Shown: positions 24,857-34,705, numbered from the stretch's first letter. The stretch is DNA of 64,000 nucleotides from Terriglobia bacterium (GCA_020072585.1 JAIQGL010000004.1:1-64000), one strand, 5' to 3'. Program-made: numbers and translations. Notes: generated by a model not told the origin, from the sequence alone.

Positions 24857-25621
24857 TTAGTCCGACGCAAAAAATTTTTTTATCCGCTTCCAATATCTCT
24901 GGACGATCATCTCCGTACTGAGATGTCCGCCGCGCTCAAATAGATTGAGCTTCACGCCAGTGCGCTCGGCAAATTTTTTTACCGACTTGTACGGCACATA
25001 CGGATCGTCTTTCGCGTGAAACATCATGACCTTTGCCGCCTTGATTTCCCGCGCATGATGCACAGGGCTGTAGAACTTGCCGTTACTCAGCTTCCGCCAG
25101 TTCCGGTCCGAGAGGCGATACCCATTGCCAAACGCTTCGCGAATATACGCGGCATAATTGGGGTTGGATGTCTCTGCTTTTTGTTCTTCGTCAAGAATGG
25201 ACCAGTCCACCACCGGGCAATTAGCGACCACTTTCTTTACTCGCGCATCCAATGACGCCAGAATGGCGGCAGCGCCGCCAAAGCTCCCGCCAATGACAAA
25301 GATCTCATCCGGGAACAATTCAAATCTCTTGCCGAACGCCAACTCGCGAACGCCTTTCGGCAATTCGTCAATCACGTCAAGGATGTCCTTATGCGGTGAC
25401 TCTTGCAGAAACTCGCCTGCGCTCTCCCATGCTCCCCGGTATCGCGGATAAAAAACCCAATATCCTTTTGCCGCAAGGAATGTCATCAACGGCTGTTTGC
25501 GAGGGATTCCGGGCATTCCGTCGCACAGAATGATTACCTTCTGCTTTTTTCTGGGCTGGGCAGGCGGCAGAAACTCAGCCACAATATCCTTCTTGAATCT
25601 CGCCCGGAAAGCCCAGCTCAT
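24857..25621 (-). CDS. Alpha/beta hydrolase
   Basis: 254 residues with the alpha/beta-hydrolase order: an oxyanion strand (VIILCDGMPG), nucleophile elbow GGSFGG (Ser near 113), an acid in HAKDDPYVP (near 207) and the His in RGGHLS (near 234). The dipeptidyl-peptidase/acyl-peptidase-like spacing fits prolyl-oligopeptidase relatives or esterases. No signal peptide, so cytoplasmic. Its start overlaps the stop of the NTF2-like gene by four bases (ATGA), so the two are cotranscribed. Confidence 0.85.
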   Translation of the reverse strand: MSWAFRARFKKDIVAEFLPPAQPRKKQKVIILCDGMPGIPRKQPLMTFLAAKGYWVFYPRYRGAWESAGEFLQESPHKDILDVIDELPKGVRELAFGKRFELFPDEIFVIGGSFGGAAAILASLDARVKKVVANCPVVDWSILDEEQKAETSNPNYAAYIREAFGNGYRLSDRNWRKLSNGKFYSPVHHAREIKAAKVMMFHAKDDPYVPYKSVKKFAERTGVKLNLFERGGHLSTEMIVQRYWKRIKKFFASD

Positions 25622-26013
25622 TTGCCCTCAATCGCGTCCCATACCTTCTTGGTATCAACGTTCTGCGTGTACTTCACGATCTTGCCGTCCTTAAAATTCC
25701 ATATGTGCGCGAAGACAGCATCCATGACTCCCCCGGATTTTTTGTACGTTCCCAGGTATCTGCCGGTCACCACAATAGTGTCTCCTGCGTCATAAAAATT
25801 GTCCGTCACAGCGCGGTACCCGTCCCACTCCGTGGCCAGACGGGCAAACACGTTTTTTCCTACCTCTTCCATGCTGTGATAGGTGCCGGCGTAAGGGAAG
25901 CCCGCCGCTTCAGTCCACTCAAATTGCGGCGCCAGGGCCGATTGCAGGATCCTGGCAATTTGTTCAGGACCGCCGTTGTAAATGCCTTTAATGACCTCAA
26001 GGTTGGTTTTCAA
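25618..26013 (-). CDS. NTF2-like (SnoaL-type) protein
   Basis: 131 residues from a TTG at 26013 with AAGGAAA about six bases upstream; an earlier frame start at 26115 gives an unlikely basic extension. The pattern fits the NTF2/SnoaL cone fold of the DUF4440 kind: a first helix (EVIKGIYNGG), AGTYHSMEEVGKNVFARL, a strand DTIVVTGRYLG, and HIWNFKDGKIVKYTQNVDT. Such proteins are small isomerase- or cyclase-like enzymes or binding proteins. It is translationally coupled to the hydrolase. Confidence 0.75.
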   Translation of the reverse strand: MKTNLEVIKGIYNGGPEQIARILQSALAPQFEWTEAAGFPYAGTYHSMEEVGKNVFARLATEWDGYRAVTDNFYDAGDTIVVTGRYLGTYKKSGGVMDAVFAHIWNFKDGKIVKYTQNVDTKKVWDAIEGK

Positions 26014-26196
26014 GTCAATTTCCTTTCTAGCCCGCTGGTTATGGGACGGAAAAACGCATATTTTACGCCTTTTTGCGGAATCGCCCCAGAATTCTGTTAA
26101 AATGCCCAGAAACATCGAAACGCGCAGGGTGGATCCTGCACTACAACCTGGAATAAGTTAGATCGCTGTATCGATGGCGGCTGGGAAGGAGCTTCC

Positions 26197-27423
26197 ATGT
26201 ACGATGCGATTGTTGTCGGCGCTCGCTGTGCGGGCGCGCCCACTGCTCTTCTGCTGGCGCGCAAAGGCTATAAAGTCCTGCTGCTTGATCGCGGTACTTT
26301 CCCCAGCGACATGCCCTTCTCCAATCATTACATGCATCAGACCGGCTCGGCGCGCCTGAAGCGCTGGGGACTTCTGGATGCGCTTAAGGCATCCAACTGC
26401 CCGCCCATTCTGACCAATCATTTTGACTACGGCGCATTCTCTTTGACGGGTTCGCCGGTTCCGGCTGAAGGCGGGGTCACGGAAGCGTTTGCACCGCGCC
26501 GCATCAAGCTCGATCCCATTCTTGTTGACGCTGCCGTGGAGTCAGGTGCTGAGCTGCGCGAGGGCTTCTCCGTGCAGGAGCTGGTCTTTGAAGACGGACG
26601 TGTCACGGGAATTCGCGGCCATCAGAAGAATGGCGCCACCATCACCGAGCATGCGCGCATCACCGTCGGCGCGGACGGCATGTTCAGCGTGGTCGCCAAA
26701 GCTGTGCAGGCCCCGGAATATAAAACCGGCCCCGCGCTGGAAGGCTCCTGGTACGCCTATTTCAGCGGCGTTCCAATGATCGGATGGCATCTATGGCTAC
26801 GCCCTGGGCGCGTGATTTTCGCCTACAACACCAATGACAATCTGTCTCTGATCGGCGTTGCCTTCGCCGCTCGCGATCTTCCTGAGGTCCGCACCAACGT
26901 TGAAAAGCACCACAGCAGCGTGATCGCGGAACATGCCCCTGAGTTATGGGAGCGCATGCGGGCCGGAAAGCGCGAATCGCGCTACGTGGGCGGCGCTATT
27001 CCCAGTCACGTGCGCAAACCGTATGGGCCGGGCTGGGCGCTGGTGGGCGATGCCGGCTACCAAAAAGATCCATGCACAGCCTCTGGCATTACAGACGCCT
27101 TTGGCAGCGCTGAATGGCTGGCGGAAGCCATTGACGCTGGTTTGAGCGGTCGCCAGCCCATGGAACAAGCCCTGGCCGCTTACGAGGAGACGCGCAATCG
27201 GACGGAGCTGCCTTACTTTGATTTAACCACGCAGCTCTCGGCGCTGGAGCCGCCCCCCGCCGAGGTCCAGCAGCTTCTTGAAGCTCTGCGTGAGAATCCG
27301 GAGCAACGCAGCCGTTTCTTTGGTGTGCTGGCACACACGGTACCGGTAACTGAGTTCTTTTCTCCGGACAATACGCAGGCCATCTTCAGCAAGCAGAAGC
27401 AGACTGCGGTATCAAGTACGTAG
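26197..27423 (+). CDS. FAD-dependent oxidoreductase (geranylgeranyl-reductase-like)
   Basis: 408 residues. The N-terminal dinucleotide fold reads YDAIVVGARCAGAPTALLLARKG with an acidic residue ending the second strand (LLDRG). The second FAD motif GWALVGDAGYQKDP is near 285. A substrate domain with HARITVGADGMFS lies between. The family covers flavin monooxygenases and geranylgeranyl reductases; the loop DPCTASGITDAFGSAEWL resembles those seen in halogenase- or monooxygenase-like members. AAGGAG lies before the ATG. The gene stands alone, so the substrate is unknown. Confidence 0.88.
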   Translation: MYDAIVVGARCAGAPTALLLARKGYKVLLLDRGTFPSDMPFSNHYMHQTGSARLKRWGLLDALKASNCPPILTNHFDYGAFSLTGSPVPAEGGVTEAFAPRRIKLDPILVDAAVESGAELREGFSVQELVFEDGRVTGIRGHQKNGATITEHARITVGADGMFSVVAKAVQAPEYKTGPALEGSWYAYFSGVPMIGWHLWLRPGRVIFAYNTNDNLSLIGVAFAARDLPEVRTNVEKHHSSVIAEHAPELWERMRAGKRESRYVGGAIPSHVRKPYGPGWALVGDAGYQKDPCTASGITDAFGSAEWLAEAIDAGLSGRQPMEQALAAYEETRNRTELPYFDLTTQLSALEPPPAEVQQLLEALRENPEQRSRFFGVLAHTVPVTEFFSPDNTQAIFSKQKQTAVSST

Positions 27424-27515
27424 CCGCTGACCGTGAAACCACAGCTCTCTCCCCTCATTCGACATGCAATGCCTGTGGTTCTCACTCTTTAAGCATATGG
27501 CGGGTTCGACGGCCA

Positions 27516-27533
27516 GAAACGTTGCAACGTTTC
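27516..27533. promoter_or_regulatory. 18-bp perfect palindrome, candidate operator
   Basis: GAAACGTTGCAACGTTTC reads the same on both strands. It lies 74 bases upstream of the start of the DUF6875-like gene, in the intergenic space where that unit's promoter must be. The AACGTT arms recall LacI-family operators, but no LacI-type gene is in the window. Confidence 0.55.
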
Positions 27534-27607
27534 CGCGCCTGGTTGCACAAATGGAAGCTCGTGGGTTTGGTTCGACGACCGGACACAAATGAATCGAGGG
27601 GGGCCCT

Positions 27608-28243
27608 ATGTTTTCTAACGCTGACATTCACGTCGCCACCGCAGTTTTGCAGTGGGCCAATGAGCATCTGTGCACACCGAATGAAAAGATGCGCCGTTCC
27701 CAGGCTGGTTCGGCAGAGGCGGTTTGCCCGTTCGTAAAACCGTCTCTGGCTGCCAACTCTTTTTATGTTGATATCCGGCGCGAGATCAATGGTCTCAGCC
27801 CCGAGCCAATTGTGAATGCCATGCTGGAATACCGTGAAAGACTTCGCGCCGTTCCCCCGTTCAACGCGGACGAGCAGACCCTCAAAACCATCATCGTTGT
27901 CTTCCCGGAAATCAGCGCTGAGGCTGCTCCCGTACTGGACCTGGTCCATTCTCAGATCAAGAGCGCTTTCGTTCACGATGGGCTGATGGCTACTCAGTGC
28001 TACCCCGGCTGCGACATGCGTTCCGTGAGAAACCCGGTGCTAAGGGCTTACGATTCACCATATCCACTCATGGCCATGAGAATGATGGCGATTCACGATA
28101 TTTTGTTTGTTAGCGATTGCGAGTGGTTTTCCGCTTATTCTTTGCGGTTCGGCATGCGCTTTCGTGACGCCAGGACACTGAAGGATTACGAACAGCCTTT
28201 ACTCGAAGAGTTTTCACGCGCAAAAGCGCGCTTTGTCAAATAG
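27608..28243 (+). CDS. DUF6875-like protein, partner of the fusion enzyme
   Basis: 211 residues without signal or membrane segment. It has a conserved-looking A-V-C-P-F-V-K-P-S motif near 40, a strand TIIVVFPEIS, then GLMATQCYPGCDMRSVRNP and SPYPLMAMRMMAIHDILFV. This combination (CPFV...FYPG...P.L.iR.m..HD..F) resembles the family now labelled DUF6875, found beside biosynthetic genes; I recall this from memory and cannot check it. It is 93 bases ahead of the monooxygenase-aminotransferase fusion in the same direction, so they probably form one unit. Catalytic role unknown. Confidence 0.7.
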   Translation: MFSNADIHVATAVLQWANEHLCTPNEKMRRSQAGSAEAVCPFVKPSLAANSFYVDIRREINGLSPEPIVNAMLEYRERLRAVPPFNADEQTLKTIIVVFPEISAEAAPVLDLVHSQIKSAFVHDGLMATQCYPGCDMRSVRNPVLRAYDSPYPLMAMRMMAIHDILFVSDCEWFSAYSLRFGMRFRDARTLKDYEQPLLEEFSRAKARFVK

Positions 28244-28336
28244 GGCCGGCAATGGCTCTCGCCGGCGGTAACTTCCGGCGAGATTGCCGGGTACAAGCTG
28301 AAAGCATTGCAAATCATTCTTCGTGAGGTTGCCCAA

Positions 28337-30661
28337 ATGGACATAGCAATCTTTGGCGCCGGAGTCGCCGGCCTGATGGCTGGAGTTGCCTTACGCAAGC
28401 AAGGACACCGCTGCCGCCTGTATGAGCGCCTGCGCCAGAACCAGGAAACAGGCATGGGATTCATCCTGATGCCTGAGGGCGTCAATTGCATGCAGGGCTT
28501 TGGGGTGAAGCTCGCCGGAGAGTACGGTGGATCTCCTCTGCACCGCTACTGCTGCCGCAACTCCGCCGGTCAGATCCTCTATGAACAGCCTCTGCCCGCG
28601 GGCGCGCGCAGTTATCGCCGCCGTGATCTGATTGCCGCTCTGATGCTTGCCCTGCCGCCGGATGGAGCCCCTCTCTTCAATGCAGAACTTGCCGGCCTGG
28701 ATTTTGACAGCGCGGGAAACGTTACCCAGGCCCGTTTGAGTACCGGCGAGACGATGAAAGCCGGCCTCTATATCAGCGCTGAGGGCATTCGCTCACGGGC
28801 AAGGCAAGCTTTGTTTCCCGAATGGCCGGCCCCTCAAGCACAGGTATTGGAGATTGTGGGACTGGTACGCTGCGCGGACACCGTCCGGTGGTGCAACAAC
28901 AATCTCAATAAACTTCATGCCACCGAGGGCGGTATCGCTTTCGGCATTATGGCTGTTGATGCTGAGCATCTCGTCTGGTACATACAGTTTGACGCGGCGC
29001 GGTTCCCCCCGCCTCCTGACGATACCGAAAACTCAGCACGGGCTCGTGAGTCGTTCGTTAAGAGGCTGGTAAGTGGCTGGGCGGCCCCGGTGCCGCACCT
29101 GCTTAGCATCACCAATTTTTCGCGTACGCACCTCTGGCGGCCGCTGGACACTGACATGGTTCCCGCGTTTTATCGTGGCAATCTGGTCTTGATAGGCGAT
29201 GCCGCGCATCCGCTCTCACCCTTTACCAGCCAGGGGGTTTCCTCGGCGGTTTCTGATGCCGTGGCCCTTGCGGAAAATTTGAAGACTGAGCCTGATCTGG
29301 AGCATGCCCTGGCCCGCTATTCGCGCGAAAGGCGCGAGCAATGCGCCCCTTATGTAGCCAGAGGACGCGAATTGACCCGGTATTTTCTCTCGCCGCAGAT
29401 CGACAGTACGCTTCTGCTGCCCATAGCCAAGTCGAACGGCACAGAGCCGGGCTCATTCTCAGACAATAGTGTCCGCCTTGACCTGCTGCGGGAGCGGGCT
29501 TTCAACCTGCGCTGGGCGCAACAGCCTGCGGACGTGATACCACTCACGGCTGCCGATCCGGATTTTCCCATCTGCCCCGCGATCCAGGAGCATCTTGTCC
29601 GCCATGTCCGTGATGGCGTGCTCAGTTATGGCCCGCCGGAAGGGCTGCCTCAATTCCGCGAAGCCGTGGCCAGATGGATGCACAACACTCGCCAGATGGA
29701 CTGTGACTCCGAAGAGGTTTTCGCCACTGACAGCGCGGCTTCCGGTATGGCCGTGGTGGCGCGGGCCAGCCTCTCTCCGGGTGATGAGGTGCTCATTCCT
29801 GATCCCGTGGATTTTTTGCTGCATCATACGGTGCAGCGCGCCGGCGCCGTGCCGGTGCGCGTGAGAGTTGGACCGCACACCACCGCGGAACAATTTATTT
29901 CCGGCATGGAGTCCCATTTCACGCCGCGCACCCGTATGCTGTGGCTCTGCAATCCGCATAATCCGCTCGGTGTGGTGTATTCGCGGGCGTGGCTGCAAAG
30001 CGTTGCTGAGTGGGCCATCCGCCGCGGGCTGCGCATTGTTTCTGACGAAATCTGGTCAGACATCGTCTATACGCCGCACCAGCATGTGAGCCTGGCCTCC
30101 ATCGCGCCGGAGATCGCCCAAAGCACTGTCACGGTCTATGGGTTCTCCAAGAATTTTGCTCTCGCCGGGCTGCGCGTGGGCTGCGTAATCTGCCCTGATG
30201 CCGAGTGGAAAAAAAAGATCGTCGTTGCTTCAGACGCGGAGAGCACGGTTTACGGCGTCTCTGTGCTTTCGCAGGTCGCCGTGATTGCCGCGCTCAATGA
30301 CGGCCGCGAGTGGCTTGCTGCATTTGTCCAGCACTTGCAGGCGCAACGCGATTATGTTGTGGACCGCGTTACCAGATGGCCCGGCGTTACCGTGGACCCG
30401 CCACAAGGCACCTACGTTACGTTCCCGGACGTCCGCAGTCTTAGTGACGATTCAGAACGCTTATGCCAGCAACTTCGCGAACAGGCCCGCGTAGCTCTTG
30501 TTCCTGGTGCTCCCCGCTGGTTTGGTCCCGGCGCCAGCGGACACCTGCGCATATGTTTTGCCACTTCACGACGCATCTTGCAGCAAGCGTTTGACCGCCT
30601 GGATCCGATAGTGGGCCAAATCGCGCAGGAACGCCTGCAACAGAAAGTTGTCCATACCTGA
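28337..30661 (+). CDS. FAD monooxygenase-PLP aminotransferase fusion
   Basis: 774 residues from ATG 28337 (GAGG eight bases upstream; an in-frame TTG at 28307 is less likely). Residues 1-370 are a UbiH/PHBH-type flavin monooxygenase: MDIAIFGAGVAGLMAGVAL, and LVLIGDAAHPLSPFTSQG near 285. Residues about 385-770 are a class I/II fold-type I aminotransferase of the MalY/PatB kind: PLTAADPDFPICPAI, LWLCNPHNPLG, SDEIWSD, and the Schiff-base Lys605 in YGFSKNFALAGLRVG. Both active sites look intact. One chain could oxidise an amine or amino acid and act on it through PLP. With the DUF6875-like partner it forms a likely small-molecule pathway. Confidence 0.9.
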   Translation: MDIAIFGAGVAGLMAGVALRKQGHRCRLYERLRQNQETGMGFILMPEGVNCMQGFGVKLAGEYGGSPLHRYCCRNSAGQILYEQPLPAGARSYRRRDLIAALMLALPPDGAPLFNAELAGLDFDSAGNVTQARLSTGETMKAGLYISAEGIRSRARQALFPEWPAPQAQVLEIVGLVRCADTVRWCNNNLNKLHATEGGIAFGIMAVDAEHLVWYIQFDAARFPPPPDDTENSARARESFVKRLVSGWAAPVPHLLSITNFSRTHLWRPLDTDMVPAFYRGNLVLIGDAAHPLSPFTSQGVSSAVSDAVALAENLKTEPDLEHALARYSRERREQCAPYVARGRELTRYFLSPQIDSTLLLPIAKSNGTEPGSFSDNSVRLDLLRERAFNLRWAQQPADVIPLTAADPDFPICPAIQEHLVRHVRDGVLSYGPPEGLPQFREAVARWMHNTRQMDCDSEEVFATDSAASGMAVVARASLSPGDEVLIPDPVDFLLHHTVQRAGAVPVRVRVGPHTTAEQFISGMESHFTPRTRMLWLCNPHNPLGVVYSRAWLQSVAEWAIRRGLRIVSDEIWSDIVYTPHQHVSLASIAPEIAQSTVTVYGFSKNFALAGLRVGCVICPDAEWKKKIVVASDAESTVYGVSVLSQVAVIAALNDGREWLAAFVQHLQAQRDYVVDRVTRWPGVTVDPPQGTYVTFPDVRSLSDDSERLCQQLREQARVALVPGAPRWFGPGASGHLRICFATSRRILQQAFDRLDPIVGQIAQERLQQKVVHT

Positions 30662-30679
30662 GCGTAAACAACTGGAAAC

Positions 30680-32107
30680 CTACTCCGTACGGCTCTTCGC
30701 CGGTTCCGGCTCCTGAATGGAAACCGACTTCACATTTACGAACTCGCGGATACCGTGATGGCTCAACTCGCGTCCATAGCCTGAGTGCTTGACTCCGCCA
30801 AAAGGAATTCGCGGATCAGATGCGACCATGCCATTGATAAACGCCAGCCCCGCCTCAATCTCATGGATGAACAGATCGCGCTCTGTGCGATCGTTGGTCC
30901 ATGCGCACGCTCCCAGGCCGAAGATTGAGTCGTTGGCAATCTCAATCGCATGCGCCATATCTTTTGCGCGATAGAGCGACGCAACGGGGCCAAAAAGTTC
31001 ATCCTCATGCGCCGGAGATCCCTTCGGAATATCCGCCAGCACGGTTGGCGCAAAGAAATTGCCCTTGCGATCAATTCTCTTTCCTCCCAGAAGCACGCGC
31101 GCACCCATCTCAATTGTTTTGTTGACCTGCCCTTCCAGTCCCTGCAAGACGTCTGCGGTGGCCAGCGGACCCACGTCAGTGTTCGTATCCATGGGGTCAC
31201 CCACTTTGAGCGAAGCCATACGGGATACAAACTTCTTCTCAAACTCCCCGGCGATCCGCTCATGCACGATAAACCTCTTGGCGGCGATGCAGGATTGACC
31301 GTTGTTGATCACTCTGGCCTGCACCGCGACTTCCGCGGCTCGATCAAGGTCCGCGCTTGGCATCACAATAAACGGATCGCTCCCGCCAAGCTCCAGGACG
31401 CTCTTCTTGATCTCCTTGCCGGCCACCGCAGCCACGCTGCTGCCCGCGCCCACGCTGCCCGTAAGCGTCACTGCGGCAATGCGACGGTCAGCAATCACTT
31501 TGTTCACGCGGTCAGAGCCGATCAGCAGCGTCTGGAAAACTCCTTCAGCAAAACCGGCACGACGAAAAATATCTTCAATGGCCAACGCGCACTGCGGCAC
31601 GTTGGAAGCATGCTTGAGCAGACCCACGTTGCCCGCCATGAGCGCTGGCGCGGCAAAGCGAAATACCTGCCAAAAAGGGAAATTCCACGGCATCACCGCC
31701 AGAACCGGGCCAATTGGCTGATATCGCACAAAACTCCGGCTGGCATTCGTCTTTGCCTCTTCGTCCGCCAGGAAGCGCTCCGCGTTCTCAGCATAAAAGC
31801 GGCATCCAAACGCGCATTTCTCGGCTTCCTGCACGGCGGATTTGAACGTCTTCCCCATTTCCAGGGTCATCATCCTGCCGAAGGTCTCTTTTTCTTTTTC
31901 CAGAATTTCGGCGGCGCGCGCCAGTATCGCGGCGCGTTCCGCAAACGGCACTTTACGATATTCGCGAAAAGTAGCGGCAGCGAGCGCGAGTTTGTCCTCA
32001 ACCGCATCATCCGTGTGCTGCTCATACTCACGCAGCAACTCGCCGGTCAGCGGGCTAACGCTGGCCACGGCACGCCGGGGCAGCTCAACAACTTTTTGTG
32101 TGCTCAT
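30680..32107 (-). CDS. NAD(P)-dependent aldehyde dehydrogenase (succinate-semialdehyde type)
   Basis: 475 residues from the ATG at 32107, which has AGAGGAG upstream; the frame is open to 32203 but that extension is not protein-like. Motifs: PIGPVLAVMPWNFPFWQ, the glycine loop LTGSVGAGSSVAAVAG, catalytic Glu in LELGGSDPF, catalytic Cys in NNGQSCIAAKR, and ELFGPVASLY. It is closest in flavour to GabD/SSADH of the Sad type, oxidising succinate semialdehyde to succinate, but substrate range is broad in the family. Convergent with the fusion gene, 18 bases apart. Confidence 0.92.
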   Translation of the reverse strand: MSTQKVVELPRRAVASVSPLTGELLREYEQHTDDAVEDKLALAAATFREYRKVPFAERAAILARAAEILEKEKETFGRMMTLEMGKTFKSAVQEAEKCAFGCRFYAENAERFLADEEAKTNASRSFVRYQPIGPVLAVMPWNFPFWQVFRFAAPALMAGNVGLLKHASNVPQCALAIEDIFRRAGFAEGVFQTLLIGSDRVNKVIADRRIAAVTLTGSVGAGSSVAAVAGKEIKKSVLELGGSDPFIVMPSADLDRAAEVAVQARVINNGQSCIAAKRFIVHERIAGEFEKKFVSRMASLKVGDPMDTNTDVGPLATADVLQGLEGQVNKTIEMGARVLLGGKRIDRKGNFFAPTVLADIPKGSPAHEDELFGPVASLYRAKDMAHAIEIANDSIFGLGACAWTNDRTERDLFIHEIEAGLAFINGMVASDPRIPFGGVKHSGYGRELSHHGIREFVNVKSVSIQEPEPAKSRTE

Positions 32108-32217
32108 CACAAATCTCCTCTTCTTTCCCCGCTCAATTGGATGCCGCAGGGCCATGCCGCGCTCTGCGGGCCACACTGGCCGCAAGAGTGCGCATGCGGC
32201 CAAGTTATTCAGCTATT

Positions 32218-33027
32218 TTAGCGGGGTGTCCAATGCGGATGGCTGGTAAAAAGGCCGCCGGCAAAGCCAATCTGATAGACCAGCAGCATTCCAAAGGCAA
32301 GACTCAGCAGACCGGAGACCAGCCCCAGGCGTTGTGAGAAACTTTGCCGGCCCTTTCCAACAAACGCGAAAGCGGAAGCAATGCTCATGGTGATCAACAT
32401 CATGCCGCCAACAGTCCCCAAGCCAAAAACCAGCAGGTAAGCCACAGCCCAGCGTGGATTGGGAATGGTAGTCAGCACCAGCAAGGCCACCGCCGCCGAG
32501 CCGGCTAGTCCGTGAACCACGCCGACAATGAAGGGCCGCATCGGACGATAGAAGGCAAGCTTGCCGAAGAGACGGTCCAACAGAGCCAGCGGCGTGTGGT
32601 CTGGGCGATGCGGATGTGACTCTGGAGAGTGGCCGTGCGTATGGCTGTGGACGTAATCGCCATGCGTGTGCGCATGCGAGTGCAAAACTTCAGCACCAAT
32701 GCTTGCGCTGGCCACAACCGATGGCGTGGCACGCAAAAATGCAGCAATGTTCATCGCGCCAAGAACAATCAGCATCAGGGCCACTGAGAACTCCATGCTC
32801 AGGCCAATCCGCGTTGGAATGACCACGTTAAAAAGAATAATGACGGCGCCCACCACAAGGATCGTCAGCGTATGGCCAATGCCCCAGAAAGCGCCCGTCA
32901 GCGCGGCGCGGGTGAGTTGGCGCTGGCGCGTAACAATGGTAGTAACCGCAATTACATGGTCGGGGTCCGTGGCGTGACGCATCCCCAGAAAAAAACCTAC
33001 TGCGATGATGGAAAGAAGGCTGACCAT
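32218..33027 (-). CDS. NicO/HoxN-like Ni/Co transporter
   Basis: 269 residues from the ATG at 33027 (AAAGAG upstream). The signature of nickel/cobalt permeases, H-x4-D-H, is in the first membrane segment (GMRHATDPDHVIAVTTI). A His-rich loop in the middle (HSHAHTHGDYVHSHTHGH plus more His) would bind metal. Six or more hydrophobic segments surround it. It should import, or in the RcnA branch export, Ni or Co; the His loop does not decide this. No urease or hydrogenase gene is in the window. Confidence 0.85.
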   Translation of the reverse strand: MVSLLSIIAVGFFLGMRHATDPDHVIAVTTIVTRQRQLTRAALTGAFWGIGHTLTILVVGAVIILFNVVIPTRIGLSMEFSVALMLIVLGAMNIAAFLRATPSVVASASIGAEVLHSHAHTHGDYVHSHTHGHSPESHPHRPDHTPLALLDRLFGKLAFYRPMRPFIVGVVHGLAGSAAVALLVLTTIPNPRWAVAYLLVFGLGTVGGMMLITMSIASAFAFVGKGRQSFSQRLGLVSGLLSLAFGMLLVYQIGFAGGLFTSHPHWTPR

Positions 33028-33213
33028 TTTTTCTCTTTTGAATTTTAGCTTATGCCGGCGTTGCCGCATGCACCGGCTGACCGCCGCGCCCAAGGCGCGT
33101 CAACCTCTTCGGTCCAACCACGCTGTTCCAAGCTAACTCATTTTCAGCTCGCTTGGGACCACCCTGCCGGCATGACGATTCCATGGTGAAGACTAAAGAG
33201 GACTAGCCATTCC

Positions 33214-34638
33214 CTATTCCACCGCGTGACCGATGCGCAGCACCGTGCTCTCATCAAAATGCCTGCCCAGCACCTGTAGTCCGATGGGCAGCCCCGACTG
33301 GGTGTTGCCGCATGGAACGCTGATCCCCGGGACACCGGCCAGATCGGCGGTGACCGTATAGATGTCAGCCAGGTACATGGACAGGGGATCGTCCGCTTTT
33401 TCTCCGAGTTTGAAGGCCGGAGTTGGCGCGGTGGGTGTAACGATGGCATCGACTTTCTGAAAAGCCTCTGCAAAGTCACGAGTAAGCAAAGTGCGTACAC
33501 GCTGGGCTTTCAGATAGTAAGCGTCATAGTAGCCGGAGCTGAGCGCGTAAGTGCCCAGCATGATGCGGCGCTTCACTTCTGTGCCGAAACCTTCATCGCG
33601 GCTTTTGCGGTACATCTCAGCGAGTGTGCGCGCGCCTTTGGCGCGATGCCCGTACCGCACCCCGTCAAAACGCGCCAGATTGGCCGACGCCTCAGCCGTG
33701 GCGATTACATAGTACGTTGGAATGGCATACGCCGTGTGCGGCATGGAGATGTCCACGATCTCGCAGCCGGCGGAGCGCAGCTTTTGAATTCCCGCCTCAA
33801 CCGCGGCGCGGACTTCCGCGTCCAGACCTTCGCCAAAATATTCTTTGGGGACACCAATCCTGAGTCCGCTCACCGGCTTGGCGAGTTCGGCTTCATAGTC
33901 GGGAACCGGTATGTCAGCCGAAGTCGAGTCGAGCGGATCGCGGCCGGCGATCACGCGCAAAAGAATCGCAGCGTCTCTTACGGTTTTGGTCAGCGGGCCG
34001 ATGTGATCGAGCGAAGAAGCAAATGCTATCAGGCCGTAACGCGAGACGCGTCCGTAGGTCGGCATGAGTCCAACCACACCGCAAAAGGAAGCGGGCTGGC
34101 GGATGGAGCCTCCTGTGTCAGAGCCCAGCGTGGCCACGGCCATTCCCGCAGCCACGGCAGCAGCTGAACCGCCGCTGGAGCCGCCGGGAACGCATGACGT
34201 GTCGCGCGGGTTGCGCACCGGCCCGTAGGCGGAGTTTTCATTTGATGAGCCCATCGCGAATTCATCGCAGTTCATTTTGCCCAGCACGATTGCGCCCGCC
34301 GCTTCCAGCCTGGCGACGGCGGTGCAGTCATACGGTGGAATAAAGTTCTCAAGGATCTTTGAGCCTGCGGTGGTGCGGACGCCCTTGGTAACCATCACGT
34401 CCTTGATGCCGACAGGAACGCCAGCCAGCGGCGGCAGAGGAGCACCCTTTTGCGTCAGATCGTCGATGACTTTGGCTTGCCTTGACGCGCGGTCTTCGCA
34501 AAGAGTCAGATATGCGTGAATCCCGGGATCCTCGGCTTTGATTTTGCCGTAGAACTGTTCGACCAACGCCGACGCGGTGCATCGTTGCTCCGCGATGGCG
34601 GTGCGCGTGGATTCGATGGTGAGAGAGTTCAAGTCCAT
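33214..34638 (-). CDS. gatA: Asp-tRNA(Asn)/Glu-tRNA(Gln) amidotransferase subunit A
   Basis: 474 residues. The amidase triad of GatA is complete: Lys79 (GVPVGIKDV), cis-Ser154 (GGSSGGS) and Ser178 (SDTGGSIRQ). It releases ammonia from glutamine and passes it to GatB, which amidates mischarged Asp-tRNA(Asn) or Glu-tRNA(Gln). The C-terminus ends soon after the STVLRIGHA helix, about ten residues shorter than usual. gatC lies upstream with a 189-base gap that contains a dispersed repeat; gatB is not in the window. The ATG at 34638 is chosen because residues before it do not fit the family. Confidence 0.96.
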   Translation of the reverse strand: MDLNSLTIESTRTAIAEQRCTASALVEQFYGKIKAEDPGIHAYLTLCEDRASRQAKVIDDLTQKGAPLPPLAGVPVGIKDVMVTKGVRTTAGSKILENFIPPYDCTAVARLEAAGAIVLGKMNCDEFAMGSSNENSAYGPVRNPRDTSCVPGGSSGGSAAAVAAGMAVATLGSDTGGSIRQPASFCGVVGLMPTYGRVSRYGLIAFASSLDHIGPLTKTVRDAAILLRVIAGRDPLDSTSADIPVPDYEAELAKPVSGLRIGVPKEYFGEGLDAEVRAAVEAGIQKLRSAGCEIVDISMPHTAYAIPTYYVIATAEASANLARFDGVRYGHRAKGARTLAEMYRKSRDEGFGTEVKRRIMLGTYALSSGYYDAYYLKAQRVRTLLTRDFAEAFQKVDAIVTPTAPTPAFKLGEKADDPLSMYLADIYTVTADLAGVPGISVPCGNTQSGLPIGLQVLGRHFDESTVLRIGHAVE

Positions 34639-34667
34639 TGCGCAGCACCCGGCATTGAGGCAAAAAT

Positions 34668-34705
34668 CCACCACGGTGACACGGAGACACGGAGAGAACC
34701 AAAAC
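34668..34705. repeat. Dispersed ACCACAGAG-type repeat, copy 1
   Basis: The gap between gatC and gatA contains CCACGGTGACACGGAGACAC followed by GGAGAG. The same CACGGAG/CACAGAG theme occurs at 39482-39629 and 55660-55695, always between genes. Confidence 0.5.

Noticed and set aside
30950-32221. 423-codon plus-strand open frame
   Set aside because: It is antisense to a clear aldehyde dehydrogenase and has no domain, start context or sensible composition.
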